42,866 nucleotides of DNA, taken from Carboxylicivirga litoralis (lineage in GTDB: Bacteria > Bacteroidota > Bacteroidia > Bacteroidales > Marinilabiliaceae). The notes beneath the pieces were generated by a model. The model did not search any database and had not been told where the DNA came from. It worked only from the letters and a program-made list of their open reading frames with translations. The number at the start of each line of letters is the position of its first letter. Position 1 is the stretch's first letter. Below, one piece after another: positions 30,995 to 40,585 of this stretch. The position numbers and the translations under genes are program-made. The stretch lies in NCBI RefSeq assembly GCF_025499605.1, contig NZ_JAFMVC010000030.1, positions 1 through 42,866 of the forward strand. Reading direction: 5' to 3'.

Positions 30995-33900
30995 ATGAGA
31001 AAAGTATCGAGATTATTTGCATGTGTGATTATGCTATTAGCACTATTCATTTTGCAAACAAATGCACAGGTAACAACATCCAGTATGGGAGGGCGTGTTA
31101 CTGATGCAGAAGGAGTCATTATCGGTGCAACGGTAATTGCTACGCACACACCTTCAGGAACAACTTATGGTACCATAACTAACACTGAGGGACGATTCAA
31201 TTTTAACGGTATGCGAGTAGGTGGACCCTATACGGTATCAGTTACGTATATTGGATATGGCGACTTTGTAAAAAACAATATTACATTGAGTTTAGGAGAG
31301 AATTATGTATTGAATGTAGTGCTTGACGATGAAGCAACGTCATTAGATGAAATCCAAGTAACTGCAGTTCGTACAAAATTTTCTAATGAGAAAACCGGAG
31401 CTGTCACCAATATCTCAAGCGAACAAATAGTTAATCTGCCAACAGTAAGTCGCAGTGTTATCGATATTACCCGCCTTTCGCCATATGGAGGTGATGGAAT
31501 GAGTTTTGCCGGGGCTGATGGTCGTACGGCCAACTTTACAGTGGATGGCGCTAATTTCAACAATAACTTTGGTTTGAGTGATGCTCTTCCTGGTGGAGGT
31601 AATCCAATTTCTATTGAAGCAATTGATGAATTGCAAGTTGTGATTGCTCCTTACGATGTGCGACAAACAAACTTTATTGGTGGTGGTGTAAATGCGATTA
31701 CAAAATCGGGTACAAACACATTTAAAGGAAGTGCTTACGTTTTTCATAGAAATGAAAATATGCGTGGAGATGCTGTAAAGGGACAGCAAATTGCAGGTGC
31801 GCGCGAAGAAGACCGTAATACAACCTATGGTTTCACTTTGGGTGGTCCAATTATTAAAAATAAATTGTTCTTCTTCGTTAATGGTGAATTGACAAAAACA
31901 CCTACAGTTGCCAATCGTTGGAGAGCTTCAACTGATGGTGTTGCAGATCCTGATAATTTTATCTCACGCACTACTGAAGATGATCTTCAGATGGTTTCCG
32001 ATTATGTGAGAAGTAATTATGGGTATGAAACAGGATCTTACAAGAGTTTCCCTGCAGATGAAAGCAATAAAAAATTGCTTGCTCGTCTTGATTGGAATAT
32101 ATCAAACAAACATCGTTTAGCATTGCGCTACAACTATACGATGAATGAATCATGGCGATCGCCTAATGCTTCTTCTATGGATGGAGGTACGCGAATGTCT
32201 GAAGCAAGAATGTCACAGGCATCGATGTCATATGCCAACTCAATGTACTCTATGGAAAACCTTGTACATTCATTCTCTTTTGATTTAAATAGTCGTTTAA
32301 CGGACAACATCTCTAACCAATTTTTGGCAACATATTCGAAGCTTGACGATATTCGCGGAACAAATTCTGATCAATTTCCTTTTATCGACATTCTGAAAGA
32401 CGGACAGGCATACCTCTCTTTAGGTTATGAACTCTTTACTTGGAACAATGGTGTTCACAATGATGTAGTGAATATTAAAGATGAGTTGACCTTTTATTTA
32501 GGTAACCATAAAATTTTTGGTGGTTTTGCCTACGAGTATAAAATGGCCGACAATGCTTATATGCGAAATGGTACAGGCTATTATCGCTATTCTAGCCTTG
32601 ACGACTTCATGAATGGTGCTACACCTGAGATTGTAAACCTTACTTATGGTTATGATGGAGAAAGTAATCCGGCAGCTCGTGTAAGAAGTAATAAATTCGG
32701 AATTTATGCGCAGGACGACTGGAGTGTTAATGAAAGATTCAAACTTTCGTATGGTATGCGCCTAGAGGCACTTGTGTATAACAACAGTGACTTAATTACG
32801 AATCAAGCTATAAAGGATCTTGATTATTCTGGTCGTAGTATAGATACAGGAAAATGGCCTGATGCAAATATTATATTCTCCCCTCGAGTAGGTTTTGTTT
32901 GGGATGTATTGGGTGATAAAAACTTGAAAGTTCGTGGAGGTACAGGTCTATTTGCCGGTAACTTACCACTTGTATTCTTTACCAACATGCCAACCAATGG
33001 AGGTATGGTTCAGTACCAGGCGCAGATTAATGAAAGAAATGCGGCGAATAATGGTTTCTCAATGGATGTATTTAACGGAGGCCTTGTTACCGATGCTAAT
33101 GGAAAAGCTACTATCTCAGCATTGCATGATAAATTGATAGGCCTGGGTTACCCATCAACTATTTCACCTGAAGATGGAACAGTACCTTCGTCTATTTCTG
33201 CTGTAGATCCTAGTTTTAAAATGCCTCAGGTATGGAAAACGTCATTGGCCGTTGACTATGCATTCAAAACATCTTTCCCATTCTCTGTAACAGTAGAAGG
33301 AATTTACAACAAAACAATTAATGGTGTTACGCTTTCCGATTGGAGTATTCCAAATGTAGGTGGTTTTGCTCGTTTTAATGGAGTCGATAATCGTCCGATT
33401 TATCCTGACGGCTATCGCACGAATACTAAGGCATTTATATTGGAAAATACAAGCAAGGGTTATGGCTGGTCAGCCAACATCACGCTTAATGCCCGACCTA
33501 CAGAATGGATGAGCATGATGGCTGCGTATACACATACAGTGGCCAAAGATTTAACAGGAATGCCGGGATCTAATGCTGAATCAGCATTTACATACGTTCC
33601 TACAGTTGAGGGGCCTAATAACATTAAGTTGCATAACTCTCAATACACCACACCCGATCGTTTGATATTTTCTCTTACTACTCACGACAAGTGCGGTAAT
33701 CACTACGGTCTTATTTATGAAGGATGGCGAGGTGGAAGTAACTACTCGTACATGACTGTAAACGATATAAATGCTGACGGTTACAACTACGATGCAATTT
33801 ATATTCCAACCGACAGTGAGGTGGAAAATGGCGATTTCCGTTTTGTTTCTGAAGACGACAAGACACGTTTTATGGACTATGTGCATGCCAATGATTATTT

Positions 33901-34267
33901 GAAAGAAAATCAAGGCGACTATGCAGAAGCCTATAGTCTTTATTCTCCTTGGGTACACCGTGTAGACTTTAGCTATAAACATGATTTTAAGCTAAAAATT
34001 GGTAATAACGATCACAAGCTGCAACTTAGCATGGATATAAAAAATGTGATGAATCTGTTTAACTCAGATTGGGGTGTGGCTAAGTATCTGAATCCTGAGA
34101 TAGGTTCAGAAGCCCGTATCCTCAAATACGAAGGTGTTGACGCGGACGGTGTTGCTACATTCTCTACTCCTTCATCAATACATGGTGATACTAAAACATT
34201 CACACCAAGCTACACCTTGGGTCAATGCTGGTATGCGTTAATCGGTATCAGGTATGTATTTAATTAA
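30995..34267 (+). CDS. Oar-like TonB-dependent outer-membrane receptor
   Basis: The 1090-residue protein has a signal peptide (1-24, QTNAQ), a CarboxypepD_reg domain (about 30-110; GGRVTDAEGVIIGATVIATH and VSVTYIGYGDFV), a plug domain (about 130-240; PTVSRSVIDITRLSPYGG, ELQVVIAPYDVRQTNFIGGG, with FKGSAYVFHRNEN following) and a 22-strand barrel ending ALIGIRYVFN. The order and the PYDVRQTNFIGGG area resemble Oar, a receptor group without a SusD partner. No SusD follows; instead a BACON/OB lipoprotein does. It is probably under control of the TetR protein upstream. The ligand is not predictable. Confidence 0.92.
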   Translation: MRKVSRLFACVIMLLALFILQTNAQVTTSSMGGRVTDAEGVIIGATVIATHTPSGTTYGTITNTEGRFNFNGMRVGGPYTVSVTYIGYGDFVKNNITLSLGENYVLNVVLDDEATSLDEIQVTAVRTKFSNEKTGAVTNISSEQIVNLPTVSRSVIDITRLSPYGGDGMSFAGADGRTANFTVDGANFNNNFGLSDALPGGGNPISIEAIDELQVVIAPYDVRQTNFIGGGVNAITKSGTNTFKGSAYVFHRNENMRGDAVKGQQIAGAREEDRNTTYGFTLGGPIIKNKLFFFVNGELTKTPTVANRWRASTDGVADPDNFISRTTEDDLQMVSDYVRSNYGYETGSYKSFPADESNKKLLARLDWNISNKHRLALRYNYTMNESWRSPNASSMDGGTRMSEARMSQASMSYANSMYSMENLVHSFSFDLNSRLTDNISNQFLATYSKLDDIRGTNSDQFPFIDILKDGQAYLSLGYELFTWNNGVHNDVVNIKDELTFYLGNHKIFGGFAYEYKMADNAYMRNGTGYYRYSSLDDFMNGATPEIVNLTYGYDGESNPAARVRSNKFGIYAQDDWSVNERFKLSYGMRLEALVYNNSDLITNQAIKDLDYSGRSIDTGKWPDANIIFSPRVGFVWDVLGDKNLKVRGGTGLFAGNLPLVFFTNMPTNGGMVQYQAQINERNAANNGFSMDVFNGGLVTDANGKATISALHDKLIGLGYPSTISPEDGTVPSSISAVDPSFKMPQVWKTSLAVDYAFKTSFPFSVTVEGIYNKTINGVTLSDWSIPNVGGFARFNGVDNRPIYPDGYRTNTKAFILENTSKGYGWSANITLNARPTEWMSMMAAYTHTVAKDLTGMPGSNAESAFTYVPTVEGPNNIKLHNSQYTTPDRLIFSLTTHDKCGNHYGLIYEGWRGGSNYSYMTVNDINADGYNYDAIYIPTDSEVENGDFRFVSEDDKTRFMDYVHANDYLKENQGDYAEAYSLYSPWVHRVDFSYKHDFKLKIGNNDHKLQLSMDIKNVMNLFNSDWGVAKYLNPEIGSEARILKYEGVDADGVATFSTPSSIHGDTKTFTPSYTLGQCWYALIGIRYVFN

Positions 34268-34354
34268 TTTAAAAGTTTAGCTAATATGAAACGAGTCCCG
34301 AGAGACATTGGGGCGTGTTATATAAGTTACCAAAGAAAATTAAAATATAAACAG

Positions 34355-35872
34355 ATGAAATTTAAATATTTATTCCCACTATTTATCGCAGTACTTGCCG
34401 CTTTGGCAAGTTGTGACGATGAGGAAACAATGACCTTGCTTGATGAAATTCGGGTATCGTCGTCGTTTGTCGCTATTCCTCAGGACGGCGGTTCTACATC
34501 TATTACTATAACGGCTAAGGATAGCTGGACTGTAGAGAAAGTAACTACTGATAAAGATGATGTTGAATGGTTAACAATTTCTTCAACCTCTGGAGGCGCC
34601 GGTGAGTCAGAAATTACATTTTCGGCTTCATCTGCTTTAGATGGTCGTGCTGCAGAGGTTCTGCTCAGCACCGATGATGTAACGCAGAGAATTAATATTA
34701 TTCAAGGCCTTCCACAAATATCGGTGGCAACCATTGCTGAAGTGCTGGAGGCTCCTGATGGTAAAAATTTCCGGGTGTCGGGTGTTTGTGCCAGCATTAG
34801 CAATACAACCTACGGTAACTGGTATTTAGAAGATGAAACGGGAAGTAGTATTTATATATATGGTACGCTTGATGCGAAAGGTGGAGAAAAGAATTTCTTG
34901 AGTCTTGGCCTTGAAGTAGGTGATGAAGTAACCATTGAAGGACCAAAGTCATCTTACAAGGGCAGTCCTCAAATGGTGAATGTATCAGTTGTTGAAATCA
35001 ATAAATCACTTGTGAAAGTTGATGCGGTTGAAAACGAAGTTCTTCCTGTTGAAGGTGGCGAATTTATTGCATACTTAACCTGCAAAGGAGAGGGTGTATC
35101 AGTAGAAATTCCTGAAGATGCGGAGTCGTGGTTATCCATTTCATCCATCCAGTCAGCAGGAACCAGTAGTGTTGTCACATTCAAAGCCGAGGCTAATGAA
35201 GGTGGAGATCGCGAAACTATTCTTACTTTCAGCACTACCGATGGCACTAAAAACTATACTGCAGAAACAACGTTAAGCCAAAAGGGAGCGATTGTAGATG
35301 CTAGCATAGCAGAGTTTTTGGCAGCCGAAGTGGGGAATACACAATACCGATTGGCAGGTGTTATTGCAGAAATTTCCAATGCTACCTATGGCAATATATA
35401 CTTACAGGATTTCTCTGGCGAGACCTTCGTTTATGGTATTGAAGATTTCGGAGATAAAGGTTTGAAGGTAGGTGATATTATCACTATAGTTGGAAGACGT
35501 TCAGAATATAATGGAAGCCCACAAGTAAGTGGTGCCGTTTTGGAGAGTGCTAAAACTGTAACTCCACTGACAATTGCAGAGGTGCTGACTAAACCTGACG
35601 ACTCCAATACCTACTTCATGGTTACTGCTGAAATTACCTCAATTGATAATGATGTATATGGTAATGTTTATTTAAAAGATGATAGCGGTGAAATATACGT
35701 GTATGGTTGTTATCCGGGTTATGGTGCAACTGGTGATGATCGAAAAGGTGTTATCGAGGCTAAAGGTCTTAAAGTTGGCGATACACTAACAATGATTGCT
35801 ACCAAAAGTTCTTATAATGGAACTAATCAACTTAAATATGGATTCTATTTCAGTCACGTCAGTGCTGAATAA
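34355..35872 (+). CDS. BACON and OB-fold surface lipoprotein
   Basis: From the ATG at 34355 the protein has 505 residues with a lipobox A-L-A-S-C20; an in-frame ATG at 34286 would bury the signal. Domains in order: BACON (about 35-115; W-T-V-E-K-V and W-L-T-I-S-S-T-S-G), OB-like repeat 1 (about 120-205), BACON 2 (about 212-300), OB repeat 2 (315-400) and OB repeat 3 (404-505). The three OB repeats share Y-G-N-x-Y-L-x-D-x-S/T-G and a V/I-Y-G end, as in DUF5689-type domains. BACON domains bind or space carbohydrate-active parts. It directly follows the receptor (87-base gap, no terminator), so it may be its surface partner in place of SusD. Confidence 0.85.
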   Translation: MKFKYLFPLFIAVLAALASCDDEETMTLLDEIRVSSSFVAIPQDGGSTSITITAKDSWTVEKVTTDKDDVEWLTISSTSGGAGESEITFSASSALDGRAAEVLLSTDDVTQRINIIQGLPQISVATIAEVLEAPDGKNFRVSGVCASISNTTYGNWYLEDETGSSIYIYGTLDAKGGEKNFLSLGLEVGDEVTIEGPKSSYKGSPQMVNVSVVEINKSLVKVDAVENEVLPVEGGEFIAYLTCKGEGVSVEIPEDAESWLSISSIQSAGTSSVVTFKAEANEGGDRETILTFSTTDGTKNYTAETTLSQKGAIVDASIAEFLAAEVGNTQYRLAGVIAEISNATYGNIYLQDFSGETFVYGIEDFGDKGLKVGDIITIVGRRSEYNGSPQVSGAVLESAKTVTPLTIAEVLTKPDDSNTYFMVTAEITSIDNDVYGNVYLKDDSGEIYVYGCYPGYGATGDDRKGVIEAKGLKVGDTLTMIATKSSYNGTNQLKYGFYFSHVSAE

Positions 35873-35888
35873 AGAATAATTTAGAAAT

Positions 35889-35936
35889 AATAGAAAAGGC
35901 CGTCTCTTTTTAAATATTGAGACGGCCTTTTCTATT
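35889..35936. terminator. Bidirectional terminator with 18-bp stem
   Basis: Eighteen consecutive bases at 35889-35906, with core AAAAGGCCGTCTC, pair perfectly with 35919-35936 around a 12-base loop. It serves the BACON/OB gene and the convergent dipeptidase gene. Confidence 0.9.
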
Positions 35937-35988
35937 ATAATCTTTTAATCCTTTTACATTTTTTTTGTCTTTAGTCTTGTGTCTCGAT

Positions 35989-37569
35989 TTAAAACTTCTC
36001 ATCATATTTAGTCCATAAATCATCGCCTAACTGCCATGCTACATTTACAACCTTGTTGCCCCAGTTGATGGTATAGCGTGTTAGGTGGGCAATGGTTTGC
36101 TTGCGCCCCATGCTCATGGCGGCAAGTTCCGTTTCTTTTTGCTTGGCAAAAATCTCTTTCTGAAGCGGCAATAACACTTTGTCTACATCGTGGCGTGCAT
36201 CGTTCCAGCGCAGGCCAGCCAAGGTGCTCATGCGGTTAAACGCCCACCAGGCTGAGTTGCGGCTAAAGCCATTACGGCCAGGTGCTTTGTATGATGCAGG
36301 TAAATCGCTCACGCTGCAATAAATTGGGATATAGACTGATGTGGCAATGTTGTCCTGGGCCATCCATACTAATCCTCCGATTTCATCGGGCAGCCAGTCA
36401 CGGCTTTGTGTGATGGTGCCATACATTGTATACCAACGTGCAATGGTGCGTTCGCCCAGCTTGCCCCAACCGCCATGGATATTATGTAAGTCATATTTGT
36501 CATAGGGAATAAACGGGTTGGCGTAAGGATGCGGAATGGTATCACCTTCTTCGGTTACTTTCTTCATATGACCAACCATGTCGTATGGTGTGTGTTCGTA
36601 ATAATCTTTAAACACTTCAATCATCTTTTCCAATGTCACTTTATCATCGGGTTTAACCGAGAACGGGTAATCTGTAGCTTCAGGGTCTAAGCCTAACGAA
36701 GGAGCCATCATGCTTAATGCCCGCCATTCACGGCGGCGAGCAGCCATTGATTCTCTTCCTTCAGGTGCATAAGCGTAGGCAAATTTAAAAGCCTCCTCTT
36801 CTGGCTTCCACCAGGCACTGTCTTGTGCCATTTCAAACAGGTTATCCGAATATAAAAAGCTGTTTGCGTCAGTCGTATCCACTTCTAATATACGGGCGGC
36901 ATTGGCATTAACACTCACATGGTTGTCGGGCACACGCTGAGCAACCCAAATGGCACCTACCTTACCTTTACCCGGACCAACAATTTCCAGGTGCCAAACT
37001 TCTTTCTTGTCGGCAATGGTCAGGCATTCGCCCCAGTCGCGATAGCCATATTCTTTGGTTAATTCATCGGTTAGTTTGATGGCTTCGCGAGCAGTGGTGC
37101 AGCGTTCCAGCATTAACTGAATCAATCGTTGACAATCAATTAATCCTTCTTCCGACACGAGCGATTCGCGTCCGCCAAAGGTTGACTCGCCAATAGCTAA
37201 CTGTTTGGTATTCATGCAAGGATAAGCCGAATTAATATAGCCATAGGTATTTCTTATTTGTGGGATTTCTCCTACCGGTGTGTGTTTGTAGGCCGGCATT
37301 TTACGACTATCATCTTTTTCACGCGAATACATGGTGACTTTATCGCGTCGACCGTGTTTGCGAGCCGGAATAATATCCATCCACGCGCGGGTACGATGGC
37401 TGTCGTCGGTGTGTGAAGTCATTACCGAGCCATCGAAACTGGCTTGTTTTCCAACAGTAATAGTTGTACATCCTTCGGGTACGCCGCCTTCCCAGTCGGC
37501 TTTAATTTGTGAGGAAATCCACTGGGTGGTTCCTATTAAAAACAGGGCAAAAGCTACTTTTATCTTCAT
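35989..37569 (-). CDS. Family C69 dipeptidase
   Basis: The 526-residue protein belongs to the C69 (PepD) Ntn-hydrolases. After a signal-like N terminus (MKIKVAFALFLIGTTQWISS) the motif G-C-T-T-I-T-V-G-K places the nucleophile at Cys34, which would be exposed by autocleavage. SFDGSVMTSHTDDSHRTRAW, ECLTIADKKEVWHLEIVGPGKG and RVPDNHVSVNANAARI are family blocks. Length is typical of exported Bacteroidota members. It probably cleaves dipeptides in the periplasm and complements the M3 peptidase at 521. It is monocistronic. Confidence 0.93.
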   Translation of the reverse strand: MKIKVAFALFLIGTTQWISSQIKADWEGGVPEGCTTITVGKQASFDGSVMTSHTDDSHRTRAWMDIIPARKHGRRDKVTMYSREKDDSRKMPAYKHTPVGEIPQIRNTYGYINSAYPCMNTKQLAIGESTFGGRESLVSEEGLIDCQRLIQLMLERCTTAREAIKLTDELTKEYGYRDWGECLTIADKKEVWHLEIVGPGKGKVGAIWVAQRVPDNHVSVNANAARILEVDTTDANSFLYSDNLFEMAQDSAWWKPEEEAFKFAYAYAPEGRESMAARRREWRALSMMAPSLGLDPEATDYPFSVKPDDKVTLEKMIEVFKDYYEHTPYDMVGHMKKVTEEGDTIPHPYANPFIPYDKYDLHNIHGGWGKLGERTIARWYTMYGTITQSRDWLPDEIGGLVWMAQDNIATSVYIPIYCSVSDLPASYKAPGRNGFSRNSAWWAFNRMSTLAGLRWNDARHDVDKVLLPLQKEIFAKQKETELAAMSMGRKQTIAHLTRYTINWGNKVVNVAWQLGDDLWTKYDEKF

Positions 37570-37689
37570 TGGTATTGTGTTTTCTAGAACTACAAAAATA
37601 TAAAAATGAACGAGCAGACGATTGGAAAGAGAGGCTTTTATTCTTAAGCTTTCAGGAAGTGATATGCAGAAATGGCCGATTGATTAAGC

Positions 37690-37900
37690 TTAAGGAGTTA
37701 ACGAATGACCGGTAGGAACTCGTACTTTGTTGGTAGGAACGCACGATTGGGGTGTAGGCGGCAATAAATAACCGGTAGGAATGCATGAACAGACCTTCGG
37801 AGGGCAAGATTCGACCTCCGGCATGTATGATTCGACCTCCGCAACCAGCAAGTGGTATCTAGGAACGAATAAATGGCCTGTAGGAATGCTTCATCAATAG
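37690..37900 (+). repeat. Degenerate 21-bp tandem repeat, about ten units
   Basis: In 21-base steps from 37690 the sequence keeps a common pattern, clearest in units GGTAGGAACTCG (37711), GGTAGGAACGCA (37732), GGTAGGAATGCA (37774), TCTAGGAACGAA (37858) and TGTAGGAATGCT (37879). GATTCGACCTCCG occurs at 37808 and 37829, again 21 apart. Read in one frame the units give heptapeptides (P-V-G-T-R-T-L, L-V-G-T-H-D-W, P-V-G-M-H-E-Q, Y-L-G-T-N-K-W, P-V-G-M-L-H-Q). Stops interrupt that frame at 37706 and 37769. Confidence 0.75.
37781..37900 (+). pseudogene. Short open remnant of the heptapeptide repeat
   Basis: After the in-frame TAA at 37769 the repeat frame stays open to the TAG at 37898. An ATG at 37781 would give 39 residues (MHEQTFGGQDSTSGMYDSTS, then SATSKWYLGTNKWPVGML and HQ). 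Upstream units carry stops at 37706 and 37769. It looks like the decayed end of a repeat-coding gene, but a noncoding repeat whose period happens to be a multiple of three cannot be excluded. Confidence 0.35.
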
Positions 37901-37941
37901 GTTTGGTTTAGGAAGTGTATGAGAATACTGACAATTTGAAG

Positions 37942-37971
37942 TTTGGTGACTCTCAGGTTTTCTTAACTTTG
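37942..37971 (+). promoter_or_regulatory. Promoter of the AsmA-like gene
   Basis: TTTG at 37942-37945, an 18-base spacer and TAACTTTG at 37964-37971 match the Bacteroidota consensus. The ATG is at 38000. Confidence 0.65.
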
Positions 37972-37999
37972 TTACAAACATAAAATCTGATTTAGCTTT

Positions 38000-40453
38000 A
38001 TGATGAAGAAGTTTCTGAAAATAACCGGAGGGATTGTACTGGGAATAGTAGTCTTGTTGTTGATTTTACCAACCATTTTCAAGGGAAAGATAGAAGGTAT
38101 TGTTAAAGAACAAATCAATAACAATGTTAATGCCCGGGTTGATTACGAGCATTTTTCATTATCCTTAATAAAAGCATTTCCCAATATTAGTGTTGGCATG
38201 GAAGGACTAACTGTTGTTGGTAATGCACCTTTCGATAAAGATACCTTGGTGTCCTTGGGTGAGTTTTCTACCAAAGTAGGATGGTTAGGAGCCATTAAGG
38301 GTGAAATAGAAGTCAAATCGATTTTAGTTTCCGATTTAATGGTGAATGCTATCGTATTGCCCGATTCATCGGCAAACTGGGATATTGCAATGCCATCCGA
38401 AGCAGTTGAAGAAGAAGAGGAACAAGATGGTGAGGCATCGGCTTTTAAAGTGGTGTTGAAGTCGTTTGTTATCGATAATGCCAATATTAAATACACCGAT
38501 AATACCATGAACCTGACTTCGGCTATTAAGGGTTTTAATATGCAGCTGTCGGGCGATATGTCAGAAGTGCAGACAAACCTGGATGTACAATCAGGTATTG
38601 AAGCAGTAGTTGTTGATTTTGACGGTATTAAATATGTGAATGGTGCGTCGGTTGGATTGCAAGCCAACATCGGAGCTGATTTGGAGAAAATGCTGTTTAC
38701 CTTCCTTGATAATGAGTTAACCATAAACCGCATGGGGCTGCAGTTTGATGGTTCGGTAGCTGTGAAAGAAGACCGGTATGGCTTAGATTTAACCTTAGGT
38801 ACGACCAAAACCGATTTTAAATCTTTATTGGCATTGGTGCCTGAGGAATTTCTAAAAGATTTTGATGGTCTGCAAACAGCTGGTAATATGCACCTGAAAG
38901 CTTCGGTTAAAGGTGATTATATTGACGAAGACCACTTGCCGGCTTTTAACCTGGACTTAGCTGTAGAAAACGGGATGATTCAATACCCTGACTTACCGGA
39001 ATCGATTAATAATATTAATGTGAGCCTCCTGGTTGAAAATGAAGGTGGAAGTGCTGATAATACCATCACCAGTTTAAAACAGTTTCATTTCGAAGTGGCC
39101 GATAATCCTTTTGATGCTTCTTTTAGTGTGGTTAAGCCGGTTTCAAACCCAACCTTTAAAGGCAATGCTGTTGGAAGCATCGACTTGCAATCTTTAGCCA
39201 ACGCTATGCCGCTGGATAGTTTTGATATTAAAGGATTGATAGAAACAGACTTTAGTATAGATGGCGATTATGCTATGATCGAAAAAGAAGAGTACGAGAA
39301 AATCAATGCGGCCGGACAATTGACCTTGAATGATTTTTATTATGCCAACGCCGATATTCCTCAAGGTATCTTTATTAAAAACTCTTCGATGACGGTTGAT
39401 CCGCGTTCGCTGAAGCTGGAGTCGTTTAACTGTACCATTGGGCAAAGTGATTTTGAATTAAGTGGGACACTATCCAATTACCTGGCCTATGCTTTGCAAG
39501 ATGGTACTTTGAAAGGACAATTGACGCATTACTCAAAACGAATTAACACCAACGAGCTTCTGGCTATGGCAGATGCATCGGAGGAGGAAGAGGAAGGGTC
39601 TGAAGAAGAGACAGGTGTAGTTGAAGTACCTAAGAATCTTGATTTCGTCTTTCAGTCGCAAATTGAGCAGCTGGTTTACGATAAGTTAGCTATTCATCGT
39701 GCCAATGGTAAGATTACTGTTAAAAATGGAGTGGTGAAGTTGAATGGTTTAAAAATGCAGTTGCTGGACGGAAACATGGTGATGAGTGGTCAGTATAATA
39801 CCGCCAATATGGCCAAACCTTACGTTGACTTTAATATTGAAGGGACGGATTTAGACCTGAATATGGCTGCACATTCATTTAGTGTGGTTGATTCGCTATT
39901 GCCATTGGCTAAAAATACAGTTGGAAAGGTGTCGCCCAAGTTTGATTATAGCAGTGTGTTAGGAACGGATGCCACACCAATTATGTCAACCGTCAACGGA
40001 GGCGGCTGGTTGCGCTCGAAAAGTGTGGAAGTGTCGGGCTCTAAAATACAGAATACATTGGCTACAACGCTTAAAAATGAGAGTTATAAAACGATGAAAG
40101 CTGAGGATTTAAACATCAATTTCATCATTGATAAAGGTAATGTGATTGTAAAACCATTTAAGACCAAAGTAGGAGGCAAAATGGTTGAAGTGCAGGGAAC
40201 CCAAGGACTTGATCAATCCATCGATTATAAAATAACCATGCCGGTGAGCCGTAAAGAAGTATCTAAAATGGCTGGTTCATTAGGTTTTGCTATTCCATCT
40301 TCGGGCGATGATTTAATTGTGGATGTTTTGGTCAAAGGAACCGTTCAGGAGCCCCAGTTGAGCTTCGGTTTGGACAAAGCGCGCAAGCAGGTGGAAAAAG
40401 ACTTAAAGAAAGAAGGTGAGAAGTTATTGAAGAATTTTCTGAAAGGTTTTTAG
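38000..40453 (+). CDS. AsmA family envelope protein
   Basis: The 817-residue protein has an N-terminal membrane anchor (about 4-27, FLKITGGIVLGIVVLLLILP) followed at once by the AsmA signature (GKIEGIVKEQINNNVNARVDYEHFSLSLIKAFPNISVGMEGLTVVG) and a long repetitive beta region, with AsmA-like C-terminal features (VEVQGTQGLDQSIDYKITMPV). Two acidic low-complexity loops occur (EEEEEQDGE near 138 and EEEEEGSEEE near 530). AsmA/TamB-like proteins form beta grooves that carry lipids between the membranes. The last 30 residues form a basic amphipathic helix. It has its own promoter, and the next gene follows 111 bases later. Confidence 0.9.
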   Translation: MMKKFLKITGGIVLGIVVLLLILPTIFKGKIEGIVKEQINNNVNARVDYEHFSLSLIKAFPNISVGMEGLTVVGNAPFDKDTLVSLGEFSTKVGWLGAIKGEIEVKSILVSDLMVNAIVLPDSSANWDIAMPSEAVEEEEEQDGEASAFKVVLKSFVIDNANIKYTDNTMNLTSAIKGFNMQLSGDMSEVQTNLDVQSGIEAVVVDFDGIKYVNGASVGLQANIGADLEKMLFTFLDNELTINRMGLQFDGSVAVKEDRYGLDLTLGTTKTDFKSLLALVPEEFLKDFDGLQTAGNMHLKASVKGDYIDEDHLPAFNLDLAVENGMIQYPDLPESINNINVSLLVENEGGSADNTITSLKQFHFEVADNPFDASFSVVKPVSNPTFKGNAVGSIDLQSLANAMPLDSFDIKGLIETDFSIDGDYAMIEKEEYEKINAAGQLTLNDFYYANADIPQGIFIKNSSMTVDPRSLKLESFNCTIGQSDFELSGTLSNYLAYALQDGTLKGQLTHYSKRINTNELLAMADASEEEEEGSEEETGVVEVPKNLDFVFQSQIEQLVYDKLAIHRANGKITVKNGVVKLNGLKMQLLDGNMVMSGQYNTANMAKPYVDFNIEGTDLDLNMAAHSFSVVDSLLPLAKNTVGKVSPKFDYSSVLGTDATPIMSTVNGGGWLRSKSVEVSGSKIQNTLATTLKNESYKTMKAEDLNINFIIDKGNVIVKPFKTKVGGKMVEVQGTQGLDQSIDYKITMPVSRKEVSKMAGSLGFAIPSSGDDLIVDVLVKGTVQEPQLSFGLDKARKQVEKDLKKEGEKLLKNFLKGF

Positions 40454-40585
40454 AGAAGAGAAGTCGTTATTCGTGCATTAACAAACGATTTTGATACGTT
40501 AGTGGAATCAATTTTCAATTTTAAACGATAACTGCTTACTTAGAACTATAGCAGGTAGAGTTTAATGAACGCAATTGAAAACAAC

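Noticed and set aside
33581-33982. 133-codon minus-strand frame in the receptor gene
   Set aside because: It is antisense to well-defined beta-barrel coding sequence and has no start signal or family resemblance.
34286-34354. Upstream ATG of the BACON/OB lipoprotein
   Set aside because: Starting there would place 23 polar residues before the lipoprotein signal; the ATG at 34355 gives a standard signal with lipobox.
37509-37715. 68-codon frame upstream of the 21-bp repeats
   Set aside because: It starts within the antisense of the dipeptidase signal region and does not share the heptapeptide frame.
37690-37900. CRISPR array
   Set aside because: The repeats are contiguous, degenerate and of 21 bp without unique spacers, and no cas genes are present.
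38143-38808. 221-codon minus-strand open frame
   Set aside because: It lies wholly inside the AsmA-like gene on the opposite strand and shows mirrored composition (serine-rich runs opposite acidic runs).
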